From: Sipunculus nudus
Lineage: Eukaryota; Annelida; Sipuncula; Golfingiida; Sipunculidae
Length of the DNA stretch: 64,000 nt
NCBI GenBank assembly: GCA_026874595.1
Contig: CM049316.1
Location: 5,284,339 to 5,348,338 of the forward strand
Direction: 5' to 3'
Made by a program: the position numbers and the translations under genes. Shown here piece after piece: positions 24,501 to 38,146 of this stretch (positions are counted from its first letter, which is position 1; every line of letters begins with the position of its first letter). The notes below the pieces were generated by a model. That model was given only the letters and a program-made list of their open reading frames with translations, was not told where the DNA came from and did no database searches.

Positions 24501-27479
24501 TTAACAACTTTAGACATGTCTCATTAAGGATCTATTTAACAGCATGCAGTTAGTATTGTTCATCTCTGGTGTAAAAAAAAAAATAAGAATTTTGTTTAAA
24601 TTTTGCTGATAATAAATTAAGTAATATAATCAATTACTTAGTTGTGACATATATCAGTAGATATATTGGCTATAGCTCTAACAAATATTTAAAAGTTTTA
24701 TTCATGATCCAGATTTATTGTCATGAGATATACAAGCAGCATCCTTCCATAATTTGAGGGTTTGGGTTTGGTCCAAAAAGCCTTAATTATGTTGCTCTAA
24801 ACTTTAATAGTATGTGCCCCCCATGAGACAAACATTCTTTTCAAACCCCCTCTGCTGTCTCCAGAGTAGTGTTTTCATGTCACATGCCAGCACCCTTATG
24901 GGGCCCTCACAGATTTATTTCTACCAGTATCTCAAAACTGCTCTTGGGGGCTGCCATTTTGCTTACACACTAAAACCTGGATGTCACAGGTCGCATGTCG
25001 AAATTATTGGTTTATCACTTGTGCATTTAAAAGAGGCATTTATATAAAGTAACTTGTTTTTTTTTCATTACCTTTATATTATTTAAATGTCTGGAAAAAT
25101 TAATAAAAAGAATACATTTAAAATATAGAATATGTGAACATCTGACATATTGCCAACATTCACATATATATTTTGGAAGCCTGGACAGGTGATGGACCCT
25201 TCGCAGTTCAACTTCAAGGCAATGAAGTGGTCAAGTCTCACATGTGACCGTCAGCTAGATTTCTACTGTTCAAGGTTACTCTCTTTAACTTACATAAGTG
25301 ATGTGAAGAGAAGGGGGATACAAAAGGGCCGTCTAGAAAGCTGATCAAAGCTAAACACTTGATGGGAGGCTGCATGTGTTTGATTGAAATCATAATAACA
25401 GAATTAAGAAAAAGCCAATTGCAAACAAACGATCCATATCTTGATATTTTTTTTATAAAGATTATCATGACCCAAGTTAATGATAGTCTCAGCTGGTAAC
25501 CAATTAAATGTGAGGATCTCTAGATGAAACCAGTTCAAGAAGCCAGAAACAATGTATTATTTAAGTTGAATAAAATACCAAGGAAGTAGCAGGCTGCTTT
25601 TAGGAGAAATCTATTTATTTTTGCTATTCTCTGTGGTTAAATGATGTTCTCCCCAGAATGAGGCAAAAATGGCACTGATGAAATGTCACAGACAAATACG
25701 GCACAATCAAATGTAAAAGCCAAAAATAGAAAAAGTCTCAAAGCTTGTCTGGCCCACATAGACAAAGACTACTTATTCCATGTGGATATTTTTGTATGAT
25801 AAAAAAAGTAATAGTCATTTTGGTATTTCCTTCATTTTTATGTCACTATATAGTGGTGACATGAAGGCTTTTGTATAGGCCCACCTGCATGGAGAGATGA
25901 TGAATTTAAGAAAAATGTTTGCTAGTCACGTGATGCAGGGTTATATACCCCTTGGTCAAGTACAGGGGGGGGGGGGGGGTGTATGGGAATGCTGAGATCA
26001 ATGATGGACCCTCCTTCTTCCTTTGAACACAGCTGCCACCAGTTGCAACCAAAACGGTTGGCTCTCCCTACACCTCATCTAAAGGAGAGACAGATTTGCT
26101 AATTGAAAACATAAATAAATAAACAGACTTGGTTGGGCTGGGCCAAGGAAAAGATAAATCACAAACATGTGTCAGGCAGCTAAAACAAATACATTTGAGG
26201 GCCGGGCCCAGACAGAGCGGAGCCGGGCACATCAGGGTGTCAATCATGCCAGATGGCAAACATGTCTGGGTGTACAAAACACAGACCTCCCCCTGCAGAT
26301 GCCGGGGCACTACAAGAAATACAGCAGACAGGTGATGGATCCAAGCACCTCTCATGTAGGGGAATGTCTCTGATAACATTCCATCCCCCCTTCATCTGTT
26401 GCAATACCCACTGCCTTGAACAACTCACTTTTGTGACCTTGAATGATGTATATGACCTTGTCCTTGTGGTCCTTTGTTGTGACAAAGAAAGATGTCATGC
26501 AGTGCTGAAAATATCTGAAAAAACTTGCCAAAAAAAAGAAAAGTTATTATTTTCATTTTTCTTCCACTTTCTACTGAGAAGTGGATTGGAAAAGTTATGG
26601 TAATTTGAGAAGCTAGGAATATCTTAAGCAAAATACACTGCAGTGGAAGGGAGCATTATTCATAACTAGCAAATAATTACCTCAATTTCAACTTGTGCCT
26701 TTAATTTTGAATTCCAACTTGCAAGTTTTAGGCCATGTGAAAGATGGCTGCTATGTTTGCCATTCAGAATATTATGAAAAATTCATGAGACTTTTGTATT
26801 TGCACAACAAATCAACCAAAGGAGTTATAAAATTTTAAATAAAAATAGCATAAAGGTAAAAGTCCATGTAATGTATCACATGTCAACAACCCATCGTTAA
26901 ATATTTTAGAGTACTTCACATTTATGATAAATGAGGAGCAAAAATTGAAGATGAGGCTTAGGTGAATTGGGAACAAAATATGCTGATGAAATATATTCCT
27001 GTAAAAAAATTATAGAAATCCTATATTTGAAGGGGCTTTGCCTTTTATCAGTTGATTTAGTGATGCCCGTATGTAATGCTGCACAGCATATTTTATTTAC
27101 ACATGAAAAAATACAAGTTCACCCAGCGTCTCCCTACAAAAACAGGCCTGCCATCTTCAGAAGGAATATTTTCCTTAGGGTCCCCCTAAGGAGATGGGAC
27201 AGCTGTTTGAAGTTTGAGGAGTGTGTTGTGGGGAGAAGAAGACTGACAGGGAGGGATGTAGATTTGCTGAGGAACAGGTGCTCCCAGGCCCCACTGGGGG
27301 ATGGGGCTAATTTCATCTCCTCTAGACAGGTGCAGCTCTCAGGATTCTGGCCTCCTGGTTCCATCAATACAGCCATCATTACACAGCATCTGCCCGACCT
27401 GCAACAACAGTCAGGGGCCAAGCTGGATATACTTAGGGCTCCTGCTGTATCTCTCCTGCCCTCACCTGGCTACATATGT
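18561..27479. other. Long non-coding stretch
   Basis: No supported gene. C15 at 24479-24493 and G15 at 25965-25979 are simple runs. A 23-nt inverted repeat (ATGTCAC...GTGACAT) sits near 25840-25862. A 176-codon open frame at 26967-27497 shows no family resemblance. GC-richer islands at about 26.1-26.4 and 27.1-27.5 kb could be regulatory, which cannot be tested here. Confidence 0.45.
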
Positions 27480-27660
27480 CTGGTCTTACTAATATAAATA
27501 AATAATATATGTACACACATGTATATATGCATATGTACACATGCACACATATTATATTCATATATGCTGCCTAATCCTGGCTATATGCCTGGTCAGATGT
27601 ATGTAAATTATACATATATATATTAAATATAAATATATATTTAATATATATATTGAATAT
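27480..27660. repeat. AT/TG-rich low-complexity patch with an 18-bp-arm palindrome
   Basis: TA- and CA-rich sequence. Bases 27614-27631 and 27636-27653 are perfect inverted copies (18-bp arms, 4-nt loop), all A and T. Confidence 0.85.
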
Positions 27661-30600
27661 GTATTGGTGGGTGTTTTTTGATGACAGGTATATGGCACTT
27701 TTTTATACATTTTATTTATCAGCTGTCCTGTATGAAGCAGACGGGGTGTAATCATTGAGTGATAAGTGTTGTTGTTGTATGTGTTACTCGCATGAAACAT
27801 TAATCTTACCCACATCCTCTTTCATCACATGCACAAGATCTTAAAATTAGAAATTGGCATGTATAGGTCTGTCATAGATTAATGTAATGACATGTATTAA
27901 TGTAAATATAGTGTCAGGCCACTGTTTGCCCATCTTTCAGTCTGTCAGGTTAACCTGACACTATATTTTCTGAGATTCTTTTTTTTCCTAAACACCTCTG
28001 TGACAATTCCTTCTCAGGTTTGTGACTTTTTTTCTGAACATTATTGCTTTCTTACCCAAGATTGTGAATTTATTGACCGTGATATTTTTACCGCTTGCCA
28101 ATATTAATCAGTCTGCAAATAGAAAGATGTGTTTTGTACTTTCTCAGAGATTCCTGATGAGGTTACAGTTACAATTATAATTAGGAATTTTGTGAATCAG
28201 GAATTCATATCTCAGATTGCTGTTTAACACATTTTTTAATTGCTTTCACTTCCCGATGACCTCAATGATGATAATGAAATTAAATATTTTAGTGTACAAA
28301 TGGATTAGGAGTGTGATATAGAAAACCAAGCAACACACTTGTGTGCAGAAATACAAGATTATTTTAAAAGATGCAGATAACCCAAAATAAATTCATTTTA
28401 CAAGGAAGTAATTAAAATATCAAGCAGCAGTTTAAGTTGATGAGGTAAATTGGAATAATGGTTAAAAAATAATGTTATGACAGATTTAGATAATACTGTG
28501 TAAGAATGATATATAAGTTAATTATTAATGTGATTGGAGTACATTATTTTAACCTTGATTTATTACCATCGGTGAAGCCAATGAGGACTCAGTCATATAT
28601 TAACATAAGTTACTTATGTTTCTTTGTGCAAACAATATTGAAATGTTGAAATATTGTCTATCTGTTAATTAGCACTACCTTGCTAATTTGTATCAGAATT
28701 AATGAATTTGAATCAAGCAGATTTTCTATTTTACCATTGTCCCTTATAAAATAAACTAACAAATATGTTTGAATGAGGGTTTATGAACCAAATTGATAAT
28801 TTAGACACAAATTGATGATTTAGACACAATAGATCTTATATCCAACAGTTATTAATTGCATATATTTGCCTGTATGTGTATATTAGCCAGTGTTTTAAGT
28901 GGATGCAGCCTGCTCTTGATCTTAGTAACATTTTGTACCTGCGTATATTATAATTGATATTTCACATGTACATATATATATGGGAGGAAGCCCTGTTAGT
29001 AATTTGTAGACTATAAATGTAATTTAGTATTTTGACTAGGTCTGTAAAGTAGTTAAAGTTCTGTTATGACATTAGTCATTAAAACCCACATAAACACAAT
29101 TAAGACACCTGCCATTCTGTTATATATCACATCATATATATCAGTGATCAATGAACCCAGTGATATTTAATCATATGTCTGTGGCATAGAGCTGGTGTAT
29201 ACTCTGAAACTGTCAACAATCTTTTACAATCAGAAAAATTATCATCACAGACATAACAGTGAGTGTTAAAGTGATGGTGGCAGCTCTTTTGCAAAGGTGT
29301 CCCATCTGTTAATATCTATCTGTATTTCCTTCTCTCTATCATTTCACAATGCATGCTTGATGAGAGATACAGGGGTTCTGTCTCAGGACTGACTGGGAAG
29401 TGTTTGATCAGAAAGCTGGGGTCCAATACCAGATTACATTACTTGGCCATATGCTTGTGCTAGCTGGCCTGGTGGCTGTGGCAGGATTATCAGACACTAA
29501 TTATTGCCACCAGGCCCAGGCCACCACATGGGGGGAATCCCTTGATGGCCACACTGTCTCCCCAGACACACAGGGCCACATCTGGTGCCCGCATGATATG
29601 CCAGCAGTGTTCAAGCACTGGAGTTCTGCTGCCTCCATCACAGGCAGTCAGTCCACAACAAGCCTGCTAGAGTGCTGGCTGCTTCAGTAGCACTGCTCCA
29701 GTCTGCTGAGGAATTACCTAGGGTGACCACGGCATATACAACCCCCAGAAACTGACAGTCCAGATCTGGATCACCGAGCCAGCAGAGGCAAGAGGTACAC
29801 TCTCACACCAGCTGACTAATATTAAAGCTGCAAGTGGCAGGACGCTGAAAGCTGAAAACCTGAGCTGCTGGTACACAGCTGTTGGTGACAAGCCCCTTCT
29901 TCCTGTAGTCACTGGTTCCAGCAGTCCCTATTAAACCATGCTGCCACAACAGTACCCGTCAGCCAGATAGCATCAGCAGGTTTGCCACTCCTACATCATG
30001 GTGAGTGAAACAAACCGGAGGAAGGAATACTGATTACATGTTATACTTATGATCAAAGGATTCACAGAAAAAACATTGTGAACGGCACACCAGCTGAGGC
30101 AGGAGCAGTGACACAGTTTGACACAGATGCCGTTGGCAGGCAGAGACACCTGCACAGATGGGCAGCTCCCTGTTATTTGGCCTAATGTGAATGGCTATAT
30201 AGAAATCTACACAGTGGTTTAGTTACATTAACAGCAGTTAGCTCATGTGCTAAATGTGTGCTGGTTCCCCGTGAAGGGTTTTCGATTTGGATAACAAGTT
30301 AATGTGATAGGGGAAACAGCACAGGGCATCCTGTTTCTAATTGCTATCACACTGCTGACTGCCCGGCCTGGATACAGCGGCAGCACTTTAAACACTTTAC
30401 AGGCAATTTGACACATGTTTTAGTCACATGATATGCAGATGGCTTATACCAAAATGGAGTTGTAGTGACAGAGTATTTTTGATGGGGTCACTGTAGGTCT
30501 TATGTTGAATCTATTGGGATCAAGAACTGTTTACTAGCTTGATTATCTGACATCGGAGGAAATATTTTTATCGGAACCACCAAGCACACATCACTTTAGG

Positions 30601-30865
30601 AATTCTGAACACCTGGCTGGATCTGTGCTGTAGAGATTTTTGATATTGTGGACACTTGTCCAGTGATCAATGACAGAGGCTGAGTGATAATTAACAGTCA
30701 CCAAGCCACCACTGGAGGCTGTGTACAGTACAGGTCTACTGGTTGCCTGATAGACAAGTACACTTTAATGTTGCCAGTCCCCCTGCAGGTGTGCAGCAAA
30801 CAGGCTGGAGTTCTTTGCAGGCTATCCTAGGAATATATCCATGCTCTGCCTCAGAGACTTGTCAA
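27661..30865. other. Non-coding stretch with a GC-richer segment at 29.4-30.4 kb
   Basis: The 29.4-30.4 kb segment holds a 96-codon open frame (29400-29690) without recognisable domain or splice context. The rest is AT-rich. No gene supported. Confidence 0.4.
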
Positions 30866-31775
30866 GTAAGTAAACCTGGTGTTGTGTAATGGTGTAATTG
30901 TTACTCTTACATATATAAACCCAGTGCTGTGTAATGGTGTAATTGTTTCTCTTACATACATAAATCAGTGCTGTGTAATTTTATAATTGTTTCTCTTAAA
31001 TACATAAACCCAGTCATGTGTAATGGTGTAATTGGTGCTGTGTAATGGTGTACTTGTTACTCTAGCTTACATGAGTAGATTAAACCAGTGGTCTGTAATG
31101 GTGTATTCATTTACAGAGAAATGAGTAAATCCATTGCTGTGTCATGGTGTAATGAATTACTCGTGTACCTGTAATACCAGTGCTGTGTAATGGTGTAATC
31201 ATTTACTCTAACACCAGAAAACCAAGTGCTTTGTAATGGTGTAATTATTTACACTTACAGAATTCATTCAGTGGGTTACTGTTACATGAGAAATCCTAGT
31301 GCTGTGTAGTGGTGTAATCATTTACTCGTACACAAGTAAACCCAGTGCTGTGTACTTGTGTAATCATTTACTCTTATCCAAGTAAACCGAGTGCTGTGTA
31401 GTGGTCTAATCATTTACTCTTATCCAAGTAAACCGAGTGCTGTGTAGTGGTCTAATCATTTACTCTTACATAATTAAACTGGGTGCTGTGTAATGGTGTA
31501 ATTACTTGCTCTTGCATGGGTAAACCCAGTGTTGTATAATGGTGTAATTACTTTTATATTGGTAAACCCATTGCTGTGTTATGGTGTAATTGGTACCATG
31601 TAATCAATTGCACTTACATGAGTAAACCCAGTAGTGAAATGGTTTAATCATTTATATTTACACAAGTAAACTTGATGCTGTGTAGTGGTGTAGTTGATGC
31701 TTACACAAGTGAAATCAGTGCTTGCACAAGTAAAACCAATGCTATGTCATTTTGTAATCATTTACTCTTGTTATA
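30866..31775. repeat. Minisatellite, ~57-bp unit, about 15 copies
   Basis: Core motifs in order are gtaaacccagtgctgtgtaa, tggtgtaatcatttactctt and acacaa. Copies are diverged, except one near-identical neighbour pair at about 31375-31470 that marks a recent duplication. Confidence 0.92.
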
Positions 31776-32187
31776 TATGTGTGATGTGTTATGCTGAAAC
31801 CTTTCATTCACTCATACATTTTATCATATACAGTGATACACTCCATCGGACAGTGGATGGTACATTTGCTCATTCACATCATAAAACCCTGTTATGTCAT
31901 AGTGCGTATTGCCATTTTTTTACCCAGTCTGATATCATACAACCAATTTAATGTCATTGTGTTTATAGTCATGCATTCACTCAGTCATATCACACAACCA
32001 ATGTTATGTAACACTGTTTAGCCATCTCTTCATTCCTTCATATCACGTCCCTAGGTCATGTATTGTAGGTTTACTAATCATTCATTCAATCACCCTTTTG
32101 TCAGTTATGTCAGTCATTTATTCAATATTGCATATCCCTGATGATTTGATCCCATATGATTTGTCATAGGGTATGGTAATCCAGTGA

Positions 32188-32261
32188 AATTCATTCATTC
32201 ATTCATTCATTCATTCATTCATTCATTCATTCATTCATTTATTCATTCATTCATTCATTCT
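32188..32261. repeat. (ATTC)n microsatellite
   Basis: About 18 ATTC tetranucleotides with one ATTT interruption near 32239. Confidence 0.97.
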
Positions 32262-34546
32262 TTACTTGATAATTTCCATTTTGCTACATGAGTGTGCAGG
32301 GTCATGAAGACATTACTGTATCATATTCATTTATTCCTCGTGATATTTTGTGTGGTCAGTGGGTTCCTCATTCACTCATTAACATCAACAATATTTTTGA
32401 CAAGGAAAGTGTTTGCAGTTGGGATTGTGAATTGTGAATCTAGCTTCCACACACAGTTTAAACCTAAGAGGCAGTATAATTGTCTCCTAAACTCATAATG
32501 GATCACATTGTGAATAGTTGAGGTTCTATCTACAAATGGTGTCAGTATAAGGGAACTCTATTCTCATTGATATAATAATATTGATGACATTCAAAGTATG
32601 ACAACATGCCACTGGTCCTGAATAAGACTGCAACTATAAGCATCTCTCATGCACTCCGTGGATCAGGAATGCTATGTCAGTCATCATTACTGGTGATATG
32701 AGAATTTAAAGCAGTGTAAGCACGTCAGCAAAATGAGTAAATCAGGATATTGATTGTATCCTGATAATTATGTCAGGATACATTGATCAGGTATGGTTAT
32801 ACAAGGTTATGATTTAGTCTATATTGATGTAAATCAGTAGATTTGTGTGTTTTCATTGAATTCATCCTTTATATAATAGAGCTCAATACATTTAACCTTG
32901 TTTGGTTCAGGAAAAACATATTGCTTGAATTGTTTATAAATCCCTTTGGGAAAATGTAACATGCATGACTTAATTATCAGAATAGTTACATCTATAAATC
33001 CTTTCCTAAGTATCTAGTTTATCCTTCTTATGGAATCACACAGTTTGCTAACTTGGTGTGGTAATTAGACAGTGTTTACACCATAAACACACAATGTAGA
33101 TGCACAGGGACTTTGTTTATATCACTTGAACCAGGCCCAGGAGGGGCAGCTGGTAAAGCCTGAGACAGCAGCAGTCTAGGCTACCAGATACAAGTGGCTA
33201 ACAGGATGCTGCAAGCCTACATCAGGACTTCTCCTGTACCACGTCCATCCAGTATTTGTTTATTCACAACTCAAAAGAGCAAATTCTGTCTGCTTATAGT
33301 TTATGGAGGGACATATTTATTTATCCAGGATGCACTTAAGGGTTTTACATGTGCATGGAAAAATAACTACACGTATCTGTCATATATATTAATCCCTTTT
33401 CCATGGGCATTTTATATTAATTTTGTTACAACTCGAGGTGGGTATAGATCTTATTTACTTTCCAAATTACAGTTTGCATGTATGTTTCAAATGATCAAAC
33501 TGTTGCATCTGATCACTGTTTATAGGAACAACTTTGTTGTCTTTCCAACTATACAGATATCCAGGTATTATTATATTCAGCTATAAGATGTGAGATGGTA
33601 ATAATATAGCTGAAAGGTACTGACATGTTTCAGGTAGGACCCTGCAGCGCTGTGGAATAAAATAAGTTCTGCTGCAGCAACTGGTGAAACAACAGCAACA
33701 ACAGCTGTGAGGACCTGTCACCCAGTGTCTTTGACAAGGGCACAACCCCTGTTTTATGTTTCACAAATAAGGCACATGGTTTTCCTTACCCCTGTGATGG
33801 GCACAGACTTGTTAGTGGGAGCTGGCGCCAGTCTTGGTGGGGTGGACAAGTGGTAGTCTGTGGCATTCACACCCCACCCTGCCGGGCCCTCCTGCAGCTA
33901 TTTACCCCCTTGTTAGCCTTGATTGAAATGTACAACATGTTTGGCATTGGCGAGTGATGGCTGTTGTCAGATTTACAATGAAACCAGCAAGTTGTTCCTC
34001 ATTGCCTTCATCAGTTTCACAAGTCGGAGTGGTGAGTAGGCAAAAGCCACGGCCTGGAACACTAACTTGCAACACCTGTTTCACTACTTTCCGTGATCAC
34101 CTGGTCACCTCAAGAGTAAGAGCTCTTACTGAATCGCTCACGTAATGGAGTCATAACAGTAGGCTTATATATAGAGCTGCTGATTCAGACATGCCCAGGA
34201 TAGCTGTTTTTTGCTCTGTATTTTCCTGGGGCTGCCTGTAATTTGGTATATCATCTTGCTTTGATGTACAGCCTTGGGGTATATAAACCAAGGAGGTCTG
34301 GTGCCGCAAAGAATACTAGCATCAAACCCTGTGTAATGATACAGTTAATCTGGCCCTCCCCCTGATGCCAGGCTTCCTGTGCGGCCGTTTCCTTATTGTT
34401 TGGTACTAGTCTGTGTAAGAGATTGATAATTCATCACACCTTGGGGATATCAGGACACTCTCTCAGAGAATTTCTTGCAAATTATAAGCTTTCAGTGTAA
34501 AACCATAGCTGAGACCTATTGACCCTTGATTTTAAATAGTAAATTA

Positions 34547-34548
<2 letters not shown>
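32262..34548. other. Non-coding stretch, no feature recognised
   Basis: The 130-codon open frame at 33194-33586 has no recognisable features. No exon or RNA gene supported. Confidence 0.4.
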
Positions 34549-34624
<76 letters not shown>

Positions 34625-34634
34625 CATATATATA
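34549..34634. repeat. (AT)n microsatellite
   Basis: Uninterrupted AT dinucleotides to about 34619, then an imperfect tail. Confidence 0.97.
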
Positions 34635-34902
34635 ATTTTTTTATGTAAATAATAAAGAATATTTCATTTCCCATTTTCCTGATGAAGAAGAACTTATCTT
34701 TTGAAAATTTGACATTTTTTTAAATTTGTGAATATAACCTTAAATCATATATTATATATAATGTTAATCATTGATTTATAAATGATTTTGAATATATCAT
34801 TTGCAGACTGGAATTTAAAAAAAACAATCAAGAGTTAAATAAAATATGATTTGTATACAATTCTTTGGTATATATTTTATAAGCAAGGATTTTATTTAAA
34901 TT

Positions 34903-36278
34903 ATCTGAAATACATGTATTTGTGCAGTCTGAAATACATACACCCAGTCATTTATACATATAACCAGTCTGTAATATATACATCCAGTCTGTAATACATA
35001 TAACCAGTCTGTAATACATACATCCAGTCTGTAATACATATAACCAGTCTGTAATACATACATCCAGTCTGTAATACATATAACCAGTCTGTAATTTACA
35101 TACATCCAGTCTGTAATACATACATCCAGTTTGTAATACATATTACCAGTCTGTAATTTACATACATCCAGTCTGTAATACATACATCCAGTCTGTAATA
35201 CATATTACCAGTCTGTAATACATATTACCAGTCTGTAATTTACATACATCCAGTCTGTAATACATACATCCAGTCTGTAATACATACATCCAGTCTGTAA
35301 TACATATTACCAGTCTGTAATTTACATACATCCAGTCTGTAATACATACATCCAGTCTGTAATACATATTACCAGTCTGTAATACATACATCCAGTCTGT
35401 AATACATATAACCAGTGTGTAATTTACATACATCCAGTCTGTAATACATACATCCAGTCTGTAATACATATAACCAGTCTGTAATACATACATCCAGTCT
35501 GTAATACATATAACTAGTCTGTAATACATACATCCAGTCTGTAATACATACATCCAGTCTGTAATACATATAACCAGTCTGTAATACATACATCCAGTCA
35601 TTAATACATATAACCAGTCTGTAATACATACATCCAGTCTGTAATACATACATCCAGTCTGTAATACATACATCCAGTCTGTAATACATATAACCAGTCT
35701 GTAATACATACATCCAGTCTGTAATACATATAACCAGTCTGTAATACATACATCCAGTCTGTAATACATATAACCAGTCTGTAATACATACATCCAGTCA
35801 TTAATACATATAACCAGTCTGTAATACATACATACAGTCTGTAATACATATATCCAGTCTGTAATACATACATCCAGTCTGTAATACATATAACCAGTCT
35901 GTAATACATACATCCAGTCTGTAATACATATAACCAGTCTGTAATACATACATCCAGTCTGTAATACATATAACCAGTCTGTAATACATACATCCAGTCA
36001 TTAATACATATAACCAGTCTGTAATACATACATCCAGTCTGTAATACATATATCCAGTCTGTAATACATACATCCAGTCTGTAATACATATAACCAGTCT
36101 GTAATACATACATCCAGTCATAAATACATATAACCAGTCTGTAATACATACATCCAGTCTGTAATACATATATCCAGTCTGTAATACATACATCCAGTCT
36201 GTAATACATATAACCAGTCTGTAATACATACGTCCAGTCTGTAATGCATACATCAGGTCTGTAAAACATACATCCAGG
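34903..36278. repeat. Minisatellite of 20-bp units with 40-bp and 120-bp higher-order periods
   Basis: Two main monomers alternate: gtaatacatacatccagtct (A) and gtaatacatataaccagtct (B). Proximal units (before about 35460) include a 22-bp form with 'gtaatttacatac'. From 35461 to about 36240 all units keep an exact 20-bp register without an indel. A variant ending 'ccagtca' recurs at 35591, 35791, 35991 and 36111 and marks a six-monomer (120-bp) unit repeated near the distal end. The minus strand lacks stop codons in all three frames, giving open frames up to 263 codons that are artefacts. Confidence 0.98.
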
Positions 36279-38020
36279 CAAGGTGTGGTTGACAACAGCT
36301 GGTGTGCTGGTGTGACCCAGATCAAGATTGACTGTTAGGCTTATTATATACAGTTTCATTTATACTGGTACCTGATGCGGGACCCATTAAATGGGGTGCT
36401 TCATAATAACAGCTCTGATCCAGGGTAAATAGTGGTGGGGACTGGAATGTGGTCTGTCATGATGTGACATATTATAGTGGTAGTAAAGGTAGCAAACATT
36501 TTCCAGTTTGATTCGAGTTGACTTTTCCTCAGCGGTCTTGGTCTTGTGGTCTCAAGGGTCTGTTCATTCTTGTCATCTTTCCGGGCTGCCTGATTAGCAT
36601 ACAACATCAGGACAGGTGCCAGAGGGTTGTTGTTATACATTTGCTGCCATCCATAACCAGTAACCATTCACTCATAGAAATAGGAGTTTAAGACCTTTAC
36701 CAGTTAGCACCTTGTGGTTAAGACCTTTACCAGGGTTAGTCACAACTTCAGTATCAAGTCTAGGGTCCTTACCAATTAACCACCATCCTTCAAATAGTAA
36801 TTAACTTCTCATTTGCAGGAAAATGAAATCTGGCAAAGTAAGCAGGCTTTCATTCATACTCTTATGTGAGTATCTTTAATATAACAAGAGGGGGTTAAAT
36901 ATATTGATATTGGTGTATTTTGTATCAGCCAGATAAACTGTCTAGAATTTGTTCTTAAATTAATAAGTAAGATAGTTATTTACCCTTATGACTCTCTTAG
37001 GTGACGTTGTTTATGATCACAGAGGTTGTTTTTCACCAGGCAACTCTTTGTCAGTTTCAGTGTTTATAAACAGACAGATTATCATCCAAGTCTGATTTGA
37101 AACATATAACATAAAGAACAAGATAGACCGGACTGGCAGTTAATATTACCAAACCTTACTGTGATACACTGATGAAGAAAATTGTACAGTGTGAGGTAAT
37201 GTATGAGTAGAGTATACTTCTATACAGACTGAGGTTACATGCAGGTACCTTATACTTCTTAAATTTAGATTGGAAAACAAAATAGGTTAATTCAAGTTAT
37301 GGTAGATATCAATGTGTTTATGTCATTGTGATGTATAAGTAACCACAATATGGACCGACATATAATTTATATTAATGGGTGATAGATGTAAAAGAGTGGG
37401 GCATTGAAAGGAGAGAGTGACGGAAGTCGAGGCCCAGCGACACATGGCCAGAGGGCCACATGCCCTGTGACAGGTGTTTAATCACAAAGGCAGGGAGGGC
37501 CGCCCACCTGTCAGGCATTAAGACTGCTGAGACCTGGCAGGGAGGATGGGGCCTGGCTCAGGTGTGGCTCACTCAGGATCAATAACAGTAATGAATTGTA
37601 GGGTTATTAATAGCGGCCTCACTGCCCCTGGACAGAGACACCACTACCTCAGATGGCCATGTCGGCTGTGGACTGCTTACCTTAATGGATTTACCTTATT
37701 ACCTGGATGGATCCACGGATTACTTATTATTCTGCTATGATTTAAGAACATATCTCCTAAAGGTGTGCAGAGTGGACCATCTGGTAAATCTTTTGATATG
37801 TTGTTACATAATTCATGGTGATTATGATGGAAATGCTGAGTACATGCTTTGTATATGATTGGTAACAATACAGATCTAGCTTAGGATTATATAAACAATT
37901 AATACCAACATAGTATAGAACTATGTTATTTTTGTCAATCCAATCTGTTTTGAAAAACTTAAATATTAAAAGACAAGAACACCAAAAATGTGTAATGTTG
38001 TGGTTCTTTTTTTATATGTT
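36279..38020. other. Non-coding stretch with a GC-richer island at 37.43-37.69 kb
   Basis: The island carries E-box-type sites at 37471, 37505 and 37559. A short direct duplication (taagacctttaccag) lies at about 36689-36733. No gene supported. Confidence 0.4.
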
Positions 38021-38146
38021 GTAAATTTTTTTTTTTACAAAACATACAAAAATGATTAACACCCAGATATACCACAAGGAATTGTAAAATTTATTTTTTA
38101 CAAAACATACAAAAATGATTAAAACCTAGCTATACCACAAGGAATT
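38021..38146. repeat. 63-bp tandem duplication
   Basis: Two copies (38021-38083 and 38084-38146) share acaaaacatacaaaaatgat and taccacaaggaatt, with few differences. Confidence 0.92.

Noticed and set aside
26967-27497. 176-codon + strand open frame
   Set aside because: No recognisable domain, AT-rich start, overlapping open frames on the other strand and no supported splice context.
35158-36359. Overlapping minus-strand open frames of 263, 252 and 174 codons encoding a Tyr/Cys/Met-rich repeat
   Set aside because: They arise because a 20-bp tandem repeat lacks stop codons in all three minus frames; the same peptide recurs in each frame and there is no promoter, splice or domain evidence.
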